From: Chloroflexus islandicus
GTDB lineage: Bacteria > Chloroflexota > Chloroflexia > Chloroflexales > Chloroflexaceae
NCBI RefSeq assembly: GCF_001650695.1
Contig: NZ_LWQS01000093.1
Coordinates: 62,001-126,000 of the forward strand
Length of the DNA stretch: 64,000 nucleotides
Direction of reading: 5' to 3'
Shown in pieces: positions 18,469-28,000 of the stretch. A program made the position numbers and the translations under genes. The stretch's first letter is position 1, and every line of letters begins with the position of its first letter. The notes under the pieces were generated by a model. It saw only the letters and a program-made list of their open reading frames with translations. It was not told the DNA's origin and did not search any database.

Positions 18469-19776
18469 GTGACCCTTCGCATTGCCCGCGCCGCGGCGCT
18501 GATCTGCGTCGCGGCGTTGATCTGCGCCGCCTGCGCTGCGCCGGCGCCCGCGCCAACCCCAGCGCCCACGGCGACCGCAGCGCCGACCGTAACCCCAGCA
18601 CCCACGGCGACCGCAATGCCCACCGCAACGCCAGCCCCTACAGCAACCCCGGTGGCGCGCCAATTGACGATCTGGGTCGCCGAGCCGGCTGACGCCCAAC
18701 CTGCGATTGCCGCCGAGTTGCAACAGGCTGCGCAAGCAGTTGACGCACAACTAACCATTGTTCCCCGCGACCCCGACGGATTGCTGCTCAGTCTTGCTAC
18801 TGATCGCCTGCTCGGTCTACCACCGCCTGACCTGATCTGGGCCGATCAAGAGGCGTTAGTGGGCTTGTTGGCTGATAACGCGCTCGCGCCGGTTGGCATC
18901 GAGCTGCCGGCTGACCTCTTGCCCGGCCTGCGCACGCTGGCCAGCAGTGCTGACACGTTGTGGGGTGCGCCGATCACCGCCCAAGATATGTTGCTGCTGC
19001 TTTACCAGCTCGATCGCTCGCCGCCGGCGACGGCTGCCGATTTGGTGGCGGCGGCGCAAGCGGCCCGCACATCCGAACGGGCCGGATTTGTGCAAGGCTG
19101 GGGGGCGGCACGCTGGCTAGCGCCGTGGTTCTACGCTGCCGGCGGCGCCTTTACCACCCCTGACGGCGCTGAGCCAACGCTTGATACGCCGGCAATGACG
19201 GCCACGCTCACCCTGTTGCGCGATCTGTACCAAGCGGCGCCGCGCAACGGCGACAGCTATGCCCGCGGCCAACGACTGCTGGCCCAAGGGTTTGCCGCGT
19301 ATGCGATCGATGGCGACTGGGCATGGCCTACCTACCGCGCAATCAGTGACACCTTCCAGATCGGGATCGCGCCGTTGCCAACGTTCAACGGCAACCCGGC
19401 CCAACCGTTGATCGGCGGCAGCCTCCTCATGCGCCACCGCGACGGGCAAGCCACCCAAGCGGACGTAGCGGCGCTCGTGGACATACTCTACCAGCCCGAT
19501 GTCCAACTACGGCTAAGCGCGGCGCTGGGCCGGTTGCCGGCCCGCCGCGAACTGCTGGCCGATCCCAGCATTCAAGCTGACCCCGCCCGCGCCGCCGCCG
19601 CGACGCAAGCCGCTACCGCCCCCGGTCTGCCGCCGGCGCCAGCAGCGCGCTGCGCCATCTTTGGTATCGAATCGTACCTCTACAGCGCCACCACCAGCGA
19701 TCCGCCCCTTAAAGATGCACCAGCGCGTATGCAACGCGAGGCACTGGCCTGCCTGCGCCAGTTTGCGCAACCCTAA
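18469..19776 (+). CDS. Extracellular solute-binding lipoprotein (ABC transporter type)
   Basis: A 435-residue lipoprotein beginning with GTG at 18469, 5 bases after dps. The signal ends in the lipobox LICAAC, so the mature N-terminus is lipid-modified. A linker of Ala-Pro-Thr repeats (about residues 25-60) follows. The body resembles family 1 sugar-binding proteins: PPDLIWADQEALVGLLADN, WGAPITAQDMLLLLY and YAIDGDWAWPTY. No permease or ATPase genes are adjacent, so partners must be elsewhere if it is a transporter component. A longer ATG frame from 18421 runs through dps and has no signal peptide. Confidence 0.8.
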   Translation: MTLRIARAAALICVAALICAACAAPAPAPTPAPTATAAPTVTPAPTATAMPTATPAPTATPVARQLTIWVAEPADAQPAIAAELQQAAQAVDAQLTIVPRDPDGLLLSLATDRLLGLPPPDLIWADQEALVGLLADNALAPVGIELPADLLPGLRTLASSADTLWGAPITAQDMLLLLYQLDRSPPATAADLVAAAQAARTSERAGFVQGWGAARWLAPWFYAAGGAFTTPDGAEPTLDTPAMTATLTLLRDLYQAAPRNGDSYARGQRLLAQGFAAYAIDGDWAWPTYRAISDTFQIGIAPLPTFNGNPAQPLIGGSLLMRHRDGQATQADVAALVDILYQPDVQLRLSAALGRLPARRELLADPSIQADPARAAAATQAATAPGLPPAPAARCAIFGIESYLYSATTSDPPLKDAPARMQREALACLRQFAQP

Positions 19777-19959
19777 CCGGCCAAGCAACGTCATATTGGC
19801 AAGGTTGCTATGGATGCGGCAGTTGCACTGCCGCACGCCATAACCGAGACGGTCGATACAGTTTGATTGCCTGCCAACGAAAACCCGGCGATGGTGCGCT
19901 GCAGCGCAACCATCCACGCTACCCGGCATCGTTGCGGGTTGGCTCAGAAAGGGGGCGCT

Positions 19960-20502
19960 ATGTACTGCCCACACTGCAATACCACCCTCCCCGACGACGC
20001 CCGCTTCTGCATCGAATGCGGCGCAGCGGTGCGCGTCGCCACCGGTGACACGGTTCAACTACCGGGAAGCGACGCCTCAACCATCACCTGCCCGCACTGC
20101 CGCTTCGTCAATCCGGCTCACGCCCGTTTTTGCGTCTATTGCGGCGAGCCGGTGCATGGTAGCGGGCAAGCGCGCACGGTGGCGGCCCCCCAACCCAAGC
20201 CGGCCCGCGGCGAGCACGAATTGGGCATTACCTTATTGCTGATCGGGGCCGCGTTATTGATCCCAGCCATCTTCCGGCTGCCGCCGATGATCTGGCCAAA
20301 CATTCTGATGGTGCTTGGCATCGCCCAACTCATCTTTCACTTCCAGCGCGGCGCCATCGCTGCTGGGATGCGCAATGCGATCTGGTTATTTGGATTGGGA
20401 ATTCTGTTCCTAATGCCGCGTCTCTTCTTTCCCGGCTTGCTCTTGCTGGTGGGATTGACTTTCCTGATGGAAAGTTGGCGGTGGAAGGGAAAAGCGCCGT
20501 GA
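19960..20502 (+). CDS. Double zinc-ribbon membrane protein
   Basis: A 180-residue protein with two zinc ribbons at its N-terminus (CPHC...CIEC near 3-22 and CPHC...CVYC near 44-64) followed by a Pro-rich linker and four hydrophobic helices (about 85-172) resembling LiaF/DUF5668-type membrane segments. The ATG at 19960 is chosen because AAAGGGGG precedes it and the first ribbon starts at once; the frame extends to 19867 without support. Function is unknown. A copy of the GCGGCAGT-TGC-ACTGCCGC hairpin lies upstream near 19813-19836. Confidence 0.7.
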   Translation: MYCPHCNTTLPDDARFCIECGAAVRVATGDTVQLPGSDASTITCPHCRFVNPAHARFCVYCGEPVHGSGQARTVAAPQPKPARGEHELGITLLLIGAALLIPAIFRLPPMIWPNILMVLGIAQLIFHFQRGAIAAGMRNAIWLFGLGILFLMPRLFFPGLLLLVGLTFLMESWRWKGKAP

Positions 20503-20602
20503 TGAGTATCTATTCAGTATATGGCCGGAACTGCCAACAGCGCCATTTGCTGATCGCATAACCGTAGCGGCAACAGAAATACCAAACGACGGTTCAAGAC
20601 GC

Positions 20603-20630
20603 AAGGGGCCCAGTGGGCCCCTTCTCATTT
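20603..20630 (+). terminator. Hairpin terminator after zinc-ribbon gene
   Basis: A perfect 9-base stem AAGGGGCCC-AGT-GGGCCCCTT (20603-20623) is followed by CTCATTT, a weak T tract. It lies 100 bases after the stop of the membrane protein gene. Confidence 0.5.
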
Positions 20631-20763
20631 CGTCAAGATTATCTGTTTTCATACTCATCGCTGGTCCATGGGTGAATAAACAAAGTCTTATCGCGCATTA
20701 ACTCGATTTATATGGAAATATGTTGCGATCCTAGATTAAGATAGACATGGAAGTGTACCATCT

Positions 20764-20880
20764 GGGCGTGAGATGAACGGGCAAACCCATCACAAGATGG
20801 GGACGCCCAACGACAAATCCAGTATGACCCAACTGAATAGCCGGAAGACCAAGTTCGCACAATTGCCAAGGAGAGAGACA
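20764..20880 (+). promoter_or_regulatory. Candidate c-di-GMP (GEMM-I-like) riboswitch aptamer
   Basis: The core GGGCAAACC (20779-20787), a CCCATC/GATGGG hairpin with four-base loop ACAA, and GGGGACGC (20799-20806) match the first half of the GEMM-I aptamer in order and spacing. The second half is less recognisable (AGCCGGAAGACC, TTGCC near 20839-20877). A strong hairpin follows at 20900 and the next gene is a GGDEF/HD-GYP enzyme, the expected kind of target. The match is by eye only. Confidence 0.5.
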
Positions 20881-20899
20881 CCGCGTTGTGTTTTAGTAT

Positions 20900-20932
20900 A
20901 GCCCGGCTCAGGTGGGAGCCGGGCTGTTTGGT
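20900..20932 (+). terminator. Terminator hairpin downstream of candidate riboswitch
   Basis: A perfect 10-base stem AGCCCGGCTC (20900-20909) and GAGCCGGGCT (20916-20925) with loop AGGTGG, followed by GTTTGGTT. Its place 20 bases after the candidate aptamer suits an on/off expression platform. Confidence 0.55.
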
Positions 20933-21059
20933 TGCGCAGAATCCTTCATAGCCTGCCAACATCTATCTGTATACACATTGGTAATACCCACCTCATAAAA
21001 TGATGATGAATCTCTGCAAGCCACCGACTGCTTGTCAATAGGTTGCCCCGGAGCACGGC

Positions 21060-23963
21060 ATGTCAACACGCGCTTGGATCTACATCTGGTCTGTTTTCAT
21101 TACCGGTGGCGGTCTGGCAGGATTATCATTGTTGGGTCTAGCAGCGATTAGCATTGACTGGTTTACCTTTATCACCATTCTCTTACTCGCAACGCTGACC
21201 CAACTCTTCGAGGCAGAAGCACCGAATCGGCAACTCCTGTACTTGCACTTTATCTTTTTTTTCGCAGCCTTATTACTCTTGCCCGTACCGCTCTTCGTCA
21301 TGATCGTCGTAGTGCCGCACCTTGTCGAATGGCTGAAGGTGCGTTTCCTCACACCTGAAAGTCCCCACTTACGAAACTGGTACATTCAACCCTTTAACAT
21401 TGCGAATCATATCATTGCCGGTTTCGGCGCGCTGGGTCTGCTCAAGTTTGGCACGGCCAGCACGATGGCATCGAGCACGACCACCATCTTGCTCTACATC
21501 GGTGCAGCGGTAACGTATGTCCTGATTAATCACCTGCTGGTTGGATATGCTTTGCAATTAGCGCGCGGGATCAATCTGCAAGACTCCGGCGTGTTGTCAG
21601 TACGCAGCTTGTTGCCCGATATCATTATGGCTGGCTTGGGTTGCGTAGTTGCGGTGCTCTGGGAACTGAATCCGGCGTGGCTACTACTCGCCCTCTCGCC
21701 GGTGGTCATGATGTATCAGGCCCTGATGGTGCCCCAACTGGTCGAAGAGGCGCGCACCGATACGAAAACCGGCTTGTTAAATGCGCGCTATTTCCAGAAA
21801 GCTTTTACCCGCGAGTTTGAGCGAGCGCAGCAAAGCGGTGAGCCATTGGCGCTGATTATGGCCGATCTCGATTACCTGCGCAATATCAACAATACGTATG
21901 GCCATCTGGCCGGCGATGCGGTGATCAGCGGGATCGGCAAACTCATCCGCGAAAACCTGCGCGAAGGGGATAGCGCAGGCCGCTTTGGCGGCGAAGAGTT
22001 TGCTATCGTATTGCCCAACACCGATCTCGAAGCGGCGATCACCGTGGCAGAACGTCTACGCCAAATGATCGAACAAGCAACCTTTCCGGTGCCCGGTTTC
22101 GACAGCCCTATCAGGGCCACGATGAGCCTCGGCGTGGCGGTCTTTCCCGATGATGCGACTACTATGACCACCCTCCATCTGGCGGCCGACATCGCAGTCT
22201 ATCAGGCCAAAGAGCAAGGCCGGAACCGGGTTGTTGCTGCGGCTGACATTCCTGATGCCATTGCCGCCGGCTTACCGACGATGGCCAGCCAAACACCGGC
22301 AGTTGTATCGCCAGATATCACGACCGCACTCTCAGCCGCGCCAGAACCGCCGCGCGCTGCACCTCCGGTTCAGCGCGCGAAAACAGTTGCACCAGCTTCC
22401 CAGACGACACCAACACCATCTGAAGCGCCACAGCGCAAGCGCCGGCCCATGACAATCCCCACCTTGCCCGCGCTCAAGATGGTGACGAATGACCAGAAAT
22501 CGCGCTGGCTGCAAACCTATGTCACCGTTGTGATCATGATCGGCGCAATCGTAGCTCTCGCGGGGATGCTGCTCAGTTCGCTGACCAACTTCTGGCTGCT
22601 GGTGGCGCTGGCGCTGATTGCCCTCCTGTTCGAGCTGTTGCAAGTGGCGCTCAACGATCGCAGCACGATTTCGGTCTCAGTCGCAATTGCGGTAGCCGCA
22701 GCCATTCTGTGCGGGTTTAGCGGCGTCGTTATGGTCAGCAGCATGATCGCGCTTGCCCACACGATCCGCCAGCAAGCGCCCATCTACCGTTTTCTCTTCA
22801 ACTGGTCGACGCATCTGTTGGCCGGCACAACCTTTGTGATCATCGTGCATAGTCTGCCTAAACTGGAAAGTCTGCCCTACATCGCCTACCTGTTGCCGGT
22901 GCTGGCCATTGGAATGCCGATTTACTTCTTAGTCGATGTCGGGCTGATCGCAACGGCGGTTAGCCTTTCGAGCGGCCATCGCCTGCGCTCGATCTGGCAG
23001 AGCGAATATAGCTGGACCTTCCCGCACTACATTGTGCTTGGCTTCATTGGCGGGTTTATTACTCTCGCCTATCAGATGATCGGCTTCGCCGGGATCGCGT
23101 TGGCGGTTGTACCGCTCTTGCTGGCCCGCTATACCCAACACCAATACATCACCCATACCCAAGAGAGTATCCGCGAACTGCGGCGCGTCAACCAAGAGCT
23201 GCGCCAAACGAATCAAGATCTGCTGAAAGCCAATGCCACCATTAGCCGGTTGAATCAGAGTCTGGTCGAATTGAACGACGAGGTGGTCGAAGCGTTGGCC
23301 CGGCTGTTTGATGCTCACGACCCGAATTCGGGCAACCATGCCGCGCAAGTCGCCCTCTACGCTACGCTACTGGGCCGCGCCTTGGGGTTGGAAGGCGAAC
23401 AGTTGCAACAATTACGCTGGGCAGCCTTTCTGCACGACATCGGCAAAATTGCGATCCCTGACGCGATCTTGTTTAAGCCTAGCAAATTAACGCAGGAAGA
23501 ATACAATCACATTAAAGCTCATGCGATTATCGGAGCCGAGTTGCTGGCCAGTTCAAAAGTGACCCAGCATATCGCCAAATTCGTGCGCCAACATCACGAA
23601 CGATGGGATGGGAAAGGCTACCCGGACGGACTGGCTGGCGAGGAGATTTCGCTTGAGGCGCGAATCTTGAATTTGTGCGATTCGGTCGAGGCGATGGCTT
23701 CCGACCGGCCCTATAGTAAGGGGCGCACCCCCGAAGAGATCATTGCGGAAGTGCGCGCCTGCGCCGGCACTCAATTTGACCCGCAGATCGCCGAGTTGTT
23801 TATCAGCTTGGTCGAGCAGTACGGGCACGACCTGCTGGTGAATACCGCAATTCAGCGCTATCTCGACCCAGCGCGTTCAGCGCCGGAACCTGCACCTGAT
23901 GGCGCGGCCAAATCCGATCACCACCAACCATTGCGCAACCAGTCTGAAGTCCATGCAACATGA
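21060..23963 (+). CDS. Membrane-bound GGDEF / HD-GYP dual-domain c-di-GMP enzyme
   Basis: A 967-residue protein. Order: membrane block (about 1-225), GGDEF domain (about 235-400), Pro/Ala-rich linker, second membrane block (about 480-695), coiled coil (RELRRVNQELRQTNQDLLKAN), then HD-GYP (about 735-930). The cyclase site is GGEEF near residue 310, with a product-inhibition RxxD (REGD) five residues before it. The phosphodiesterase has HDIGKIAIPD near 791 and HHERWDGKGYPDGL near 845, so both activities look intact. Synthesis and breakdown of c-di-GMP in one polypeptide is therefore possible. GGAG lies 7 bases before the ATG. A candidate c-di-GMP riboswitch lies in its leader. Confidence 0.9.
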   Translation: MSTRAWIYIWSVFITGGGLAGLSLLGLAAISIDWFTFITILLLATLTQLFEAEAPNRQLLYLHFIFFFAALLLLPVPLFVMIVVVPHLVEWLKVRFLTPESPHLRNWYIQPFNIANHIIAGFGALGLLKFGTASTMASSTTTILLYIGAAVTYVLINHLLVGYALQLARGINLQDSGVLSVRSLLPDIIMAGLGCVVAVLWELNPAWLLLALSPVVMMYQALMVPQLVEEARTDTKTGLLNARYFQKAFTREFERAQQSGEPLALIMADLDYLRNINNTYGHLAGDAVISGIGKLIRENLREGDSAGRFGGEEFAIVLPNTDLEAAITVAERLRQMIEQATFPVPGFDSPIRATMSLGVAVFPDDATTMTTLHLAADIAVYQAKEQGRNRVVAAADIPDAIAAGLPTMASQTPAVVSPDITTALSAAPEPPRAAPPVQRAKTVAPASQTTPTPSEAPQRKRRPMTIPTLPALKMVTNDQKSRWLQTYVTVVIMIGAIVALAGMLLSSLTNFWLLVALALIALLFELLQVALNDRSTISVSVAIAVAAAILCGFSGVVMVSSMIALAHTIRQQAPIYRFLFNWSTHLLAGTTFVIIVHSLPKLESLPYIAYLLPVLAIGMPIYFLVDVGLIATAVSLSSGHRLRSIWQSEYSWTFPHYIVLGFIGGFITLAYQMIGFAGIALAVVPLLLARYTQHQYITHTQESIRELRRVNQELRQTNQDLLKANATISRLNQSLVELNDEVVEALARLFDAHDPNSGNHAAQVALYATLLGRALGLEGEQLQQLRWAAFLHDIGKIAIPDAILFKPSKLTQEEYNHIKAHAIIGAELLASSKVTQHIAKFVRQHHERWDGKGYPDGLAGEEISLEARILNLCDSVEAMASDRPYSKGRTPEEIIAEVRACAGTQFDPQIAELFISLVEQYGHDLLVNTAIQRYLDPARSAPEPAPDGAAKSDHHQPLRNQSEVHAT

Positions 23964-24308
23964 CGGCCATCTGCGCCGTCGTTGTGGTGAAAAGGCAGAA
24001 TAACGCCTTCCGGCAAGGAGAGGCGCGTCGGCCTATGCCAGTATCTGCCCGATCCTGAGCGCAACAGCGGCACGAAGAGCCGGTACAGCGCGATCAACAA
24101 TACCCACCTCATTAACCATCAACGCTCTAGCCAAACCGCCGAGCAGTGCCACCGCAAGCGAATAGGCCTGACGCCGGCCAAGCCCCACCGCAAGACAATC
24201 AGCATCACGTTGAACAACGACGCCACCGAGCGGGGAACAGAAGCTGGCACCGATGAACACGGCTGCACCATTGGCGCAGATCCGGGTTCATCCGTGTCCT
24301 ATGCCGTC

Positions 24309-24573
24309 CTATCTCTGTAACACCAGCGGCATCCAGACCCGCGGCAGCAGATTCTCACCATCCGGCGCCTGAATAGTCGCGACCAGCTTCTGGATCGAAT
24401 AGAGATCGCCGCGCCCCACAGACGGTCGAGCCAACGGCGCAGTTGGCTGCGTCCGGCACCCAAGATGTAGGCATGGGCCAAGAAGTGCGACCAAGCGGCA
24501 GTAGCTGCCGGCAACGAACAAGCACGATCGATGAAGGGAAGCAGGAATCAGCGCAACCTCGCGCTCTAAGCAA
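24309..24573 (-). pseudogene. Frameshifted remnant of a secreted-protein gene
   Basis: Protein-like sequence switches frame here. One frame gives [20 protein letters not shown] up to about 24400. Another then gives [16 protein letters not shown] and ends [11 protein letters not shown] at the stop (24309). That ending matches the tails of the secreted proteins encoded at 47031-57504. No intact start with a Shine-Dalgarno site is seen. It lies directly after the cobalamin riboswitch terminator and may be what is left of the regulated gene. Confidence 0.4.
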
Positions 24574-24602
24574 AAACCCCGATCTCCTTCCAGAGATCGG
24601 GG
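24571..24602 (-). terminator. Intrinsic terminator of the cobalamin riboswitch
   Basis: Read on the minus strand, a perfect 10-base stem CCCCGATCTC / GAGATCGGGG (24577-24586 and 24593-24602) with a six-base loop is followed by TTTTT. It lies about 75 bases after the B12 box, where a transcription-attenuating platform is expected. Confidence 0.8.
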
Positions 24603-24674
24603 CAACATGATCCGGTTCAACGCGCGAGCGCGTTCACGGCGCACGGGGCATGTCCGTCCTCCTTGGCTCGAGAA

Positions 24675-24835
24675 GGGCTGAACAGACACATCGCGGCAGG
24701 CGTCCTAACGTCCGGCCCATCAGAGCCGGTTACAGTTGCGGCACAGCGCTGGACTCGCACCAGCTTCCACCTTTACGCCCTAGCATCCGGGCTAACGGGA
24801 CACTGCGACGGGATTCGGTTGGCGATGTACACAGT
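24675..24835 (-). promoter_or_regulatory. Cobalamin riboswitch
   Basis: Minus strand. Conserved elements occur in order: GGTG...GAGTCCAGCGCTG, then the hallmark GCCGCAACTGTAACCGG (about 24742-24726), then the B12-box-like AGGACGCCTGCCGC (about 24706-24692). An intrinsic terminator follows. Such aptamers bind adenosylcobalamin and switch off B12 synthesis, uptake or B12-independent enzymes. A TATACT box at about 24852-24847 could be its -10. No intact gene follows on this strand. Confidence 0.85.
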
Positions 24836-25071
24836 TATAGGTATATAGTATAGCGCGCTCGCCGTCAGCCAGCCCATTACGAGCGTGAACACCCGACCAC
24901 ACTAGGTAGCAAAGGGATAACTGGGGGGACAATAGTGCTCATCAGCACTGCCAAATTCCGCATCCACGATGACGCAGCGTCGCCAGAAATAAAGCAGTGT
25001 AAGCCAATGATTCGGCATACGACGAAATGAAGCACTGATTTCTTCAGCCCAGACATCCCTCAATCTATCAC

Positions 25072-28000
25072 CTACACATAGTCTGCCGGTCGGCGTAAAG
25101 CTCGGAAAGGATTGACCGGCTTAATCTGAAAATGCGGATACTTCTGCTGGGCTATCTGAACAGCCTGTCGCCATGCTGGATGATGATCACTCCATAACGG
25201 GTGGCGCAGCAGAGCGATGAGTTGTTTATTCGCTTTAATAAAGCCTTGTAGCACGCCAAACGTTTCAACGTTAGCATAACCAAGCCGCGCCATGATTGCT
25301 GGTATTGTATCAGTCCCCATCCAAGGATTGGGCAGGGATCTCCAAGGTGTAGCTAGATCAATAACTGCATTTTTCGTGATCGCAATCCGAGCCATATCGA
25401 GCGCAAGACGCCAATCAAGCAGACCGTGGTAGGGCTGGTTGTAGAAATCGCGCAAGCACAGATTACACGATGTATCACAACCGGCGTGTTCACTTGATTG
25501 AAGCCACTTGTTAGCAATCGAACCGTCAATAGCCGGATCAGCTTGAGCTAGCAATTGAGCATACTCGGAGGGTTGGGCGAGAAAGCGGCAATATCCGGCG
25601 CCATTCTCAAGTTGGTCACAGAGAAATGCTTGTCCGACAACAGGAAACGTACCTTTGCTAGGCAAGGAGCGAAAACCGGCTTGCAACTCAAGTGGATCAA
25701 CATCGAGATGGGCACCGGCCGCAATGCGTAACCAAAAAGCAAAGGAATACCATGCCGCGCGACCTTCGACTGTTGTTGGATCAGCAAATACACCGTCTGG
25801 CCAATCGTTAATCCCAACCACAAGAATATCGGTCTTGCGCCGAGAGCAGAGCGCTACACGCATTGCCTCACCATATACACTGACCGGCGATTCCTGTCTC
25901 TCTCCATCATTATCTAAAAGCACAGCATAAGCGCCAGTTTGCGGCACTCGATAAAGCTTTGCCGGATGAAAGTCGAATCCTCCCCGACCGCCATTATCGT
26001 TAATAGATACAATGTGGTCATACATTGCAGCGATAGTGCAGTTGTCAACGACTGTTAGCGTATTTGGCGGATTGATGCCTAGTAACGGTCGTGTAGCACG
26101 TGGTTGCCATTCAAATTGGCCGTCGAAGTCACGTGGCGTTAAATCCGTGAAAAATGCTTTCGGTTCTCGGGCATCAACTGGGCGAAGAGCGTGTTCATGA
26201 CAGACGGGACATTGCTGCAGCGTCGGCTCAATCCCACCTTGGGGCGGCTCTAGAGACGGCGTTAATGACACCATTGCTTGGCATCGATTACAAATGCCAA
26301 CCATATTGGGGTTGCCTTTGTTCAACGGCGGAACAAATCCGTCATCTGAGCTAACTTGGTTGCCTTTGCGGAATAGATGAACCACACCGACCGCAGTATG
26401 CACCGCCTTGTCTTTGACCGTCTCTGATCCGGGAGCGAATTGGCTGATAGCAAGATCGAGCGTGCGATCAATGACGCCGCTTGCTGGCGGCCATACATTC
26501 GCTGTTTTGGGCCAATGGGTGTACAACAACCTTACGCGAGTAGGAAAACCAAACATCGGTAGTAAACCCGCGTTTGCCAATCGCTCACTTAACGCTTCTT
26601 GCGTATAGTACTCATCATTGACAATACGATCGATTTCCGGCACCAGATCGTGAGAGATGTACGTATACATGCGATCGCGGAAGTCAACAGCATCGGGATC
26701 ATGACCTGCCCAAGGCGTTTCAATGCTCAGCATCTTTATCACGCCCTCGATCACAGGGCGGTTGGCCGGATCTTGAATCCAGCCGCGAACAACCGGTTCA
26801 CAAGCTGACCAATCAGCGATCGTACCAAATTCGCCATGAACGTTATCGCCTTCACTCGAAATAGGAAGCTGTGCGTCACTTGAAAATGCCAGCCGTAACA
26901 CCTCCTTAATCAATACTCGCTTGAAAATGGGTTCACTGGTTAAATCGACATACGGCGGTGGTGGAGGATCGCCGGTCATCTTTTCAGGCCGCATGTAGTA
27001 AAAGTCATCATGACTGCGACCGCGACAGAAGGTAATGGCTAGCGAGACACCAGCCGCCCTGCGGCCTGCCCGCCCGACGCGCTGTTGATAATTAAAGCGG
27101 CGCGGCGGCATATTCGCTAACATAACCGCATGTAATGAACCAATATCAACGCCTGCCTCCATCGTTGTTGTGACACTGAGCAAATCGACCCCATGCACCT
27201 TCGGTATCTCTTCACCCAGAAAAACCTCTTGAAACCAGCGTTGGCGTTTTGGCCGCTCCTCGCGATCAGTTTGACCGGTCAGTTCTTCGCTGTTCATCCG
27301 AAATACGAATGGCGCATCGGTCAGCAAGGTATAGTAGTCGAAATAATTACGCAGAGCGCCGCTAACCAACTTCCGCTTTCCCGCACACTCTGGACAAACC
27401 TCGAAATTATGCAGAAAACGCGCATTACATTGAGGGCAGTAGTAGACTTGGTTTGGGATGGGATCGACTGGAATTACCGCCAGATGATCGGGATCTAAGA
27501 CCAGACCATTGCTGGAAGGAATACCCGCCTTTGATGCAATTAACTGTTGTTGCACGTCTAAACTATTAATCTCACGATGTTTAAGATAGATTTGACTAAA
27601 ACGCCGCAACGACTTATCCATACCGGCATGAAAAGATTCAGCATACCGGTGCCGGCGACGTACGCCCAATTGTCGAATGACGGCTTCAGTTGCACTGCGG
27701 ATCGCCGGTGCCGGATTGTGGGGCGGCAGATAACTCACCCAACCTTGACCCAGACCTTCAATCGTGCGAGCAATATGGGGGAAAAGCGCATACATGATCT
27801 CGGAAGTGAGCTGATCATACATACGCTTTATATGCTCACTTTGAGCTGGCGACAGGTTAATTTGTCGTTTCGGTGTCTGGGCACTCCAATCAAAACAGCG
27901 GTACCACCATTCCCATTGTCTCTTGTCTTTGTAGCGCTTGATCGTAAAATTGGCGCCGCCGGGACAAATGCCGTTGGCGATGAGTTGATCAAAGATTGAA

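Larger units (their letters stand above)
23964..25071. other. Gene-poor region with riboswitch and decayed sequences
   Basis: About 1.1 kb without an intact gene. It contains the cobalamin riboswitch and terminator (24571-24835, minus) and a frameshifted gene remnant (24309-24573). A further minus-strand open stretch at 24033-24260 has no start site or recognised family. 24880-25071 shows nothing and marks the left edge of the accessory island. Confidence 0.6.

Noticed and set aside
20708-20962. 84-residue minus-strand open frame
   Set aside because: It covers the candidate riboswitch and terminator on the other strand and has no start signal.
23964-24300. Peptidase-like fragment on the minus strand (24033-24260)
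   Set aside because: A faint resemblance to metallopeptidase tails could not be supported by any motif, so no family is named.
24650-24853. Plus-strand open frames of about 60 residues
   Set aside because: They are antisense to the cobalamin riboswitch and have no protein-like features.
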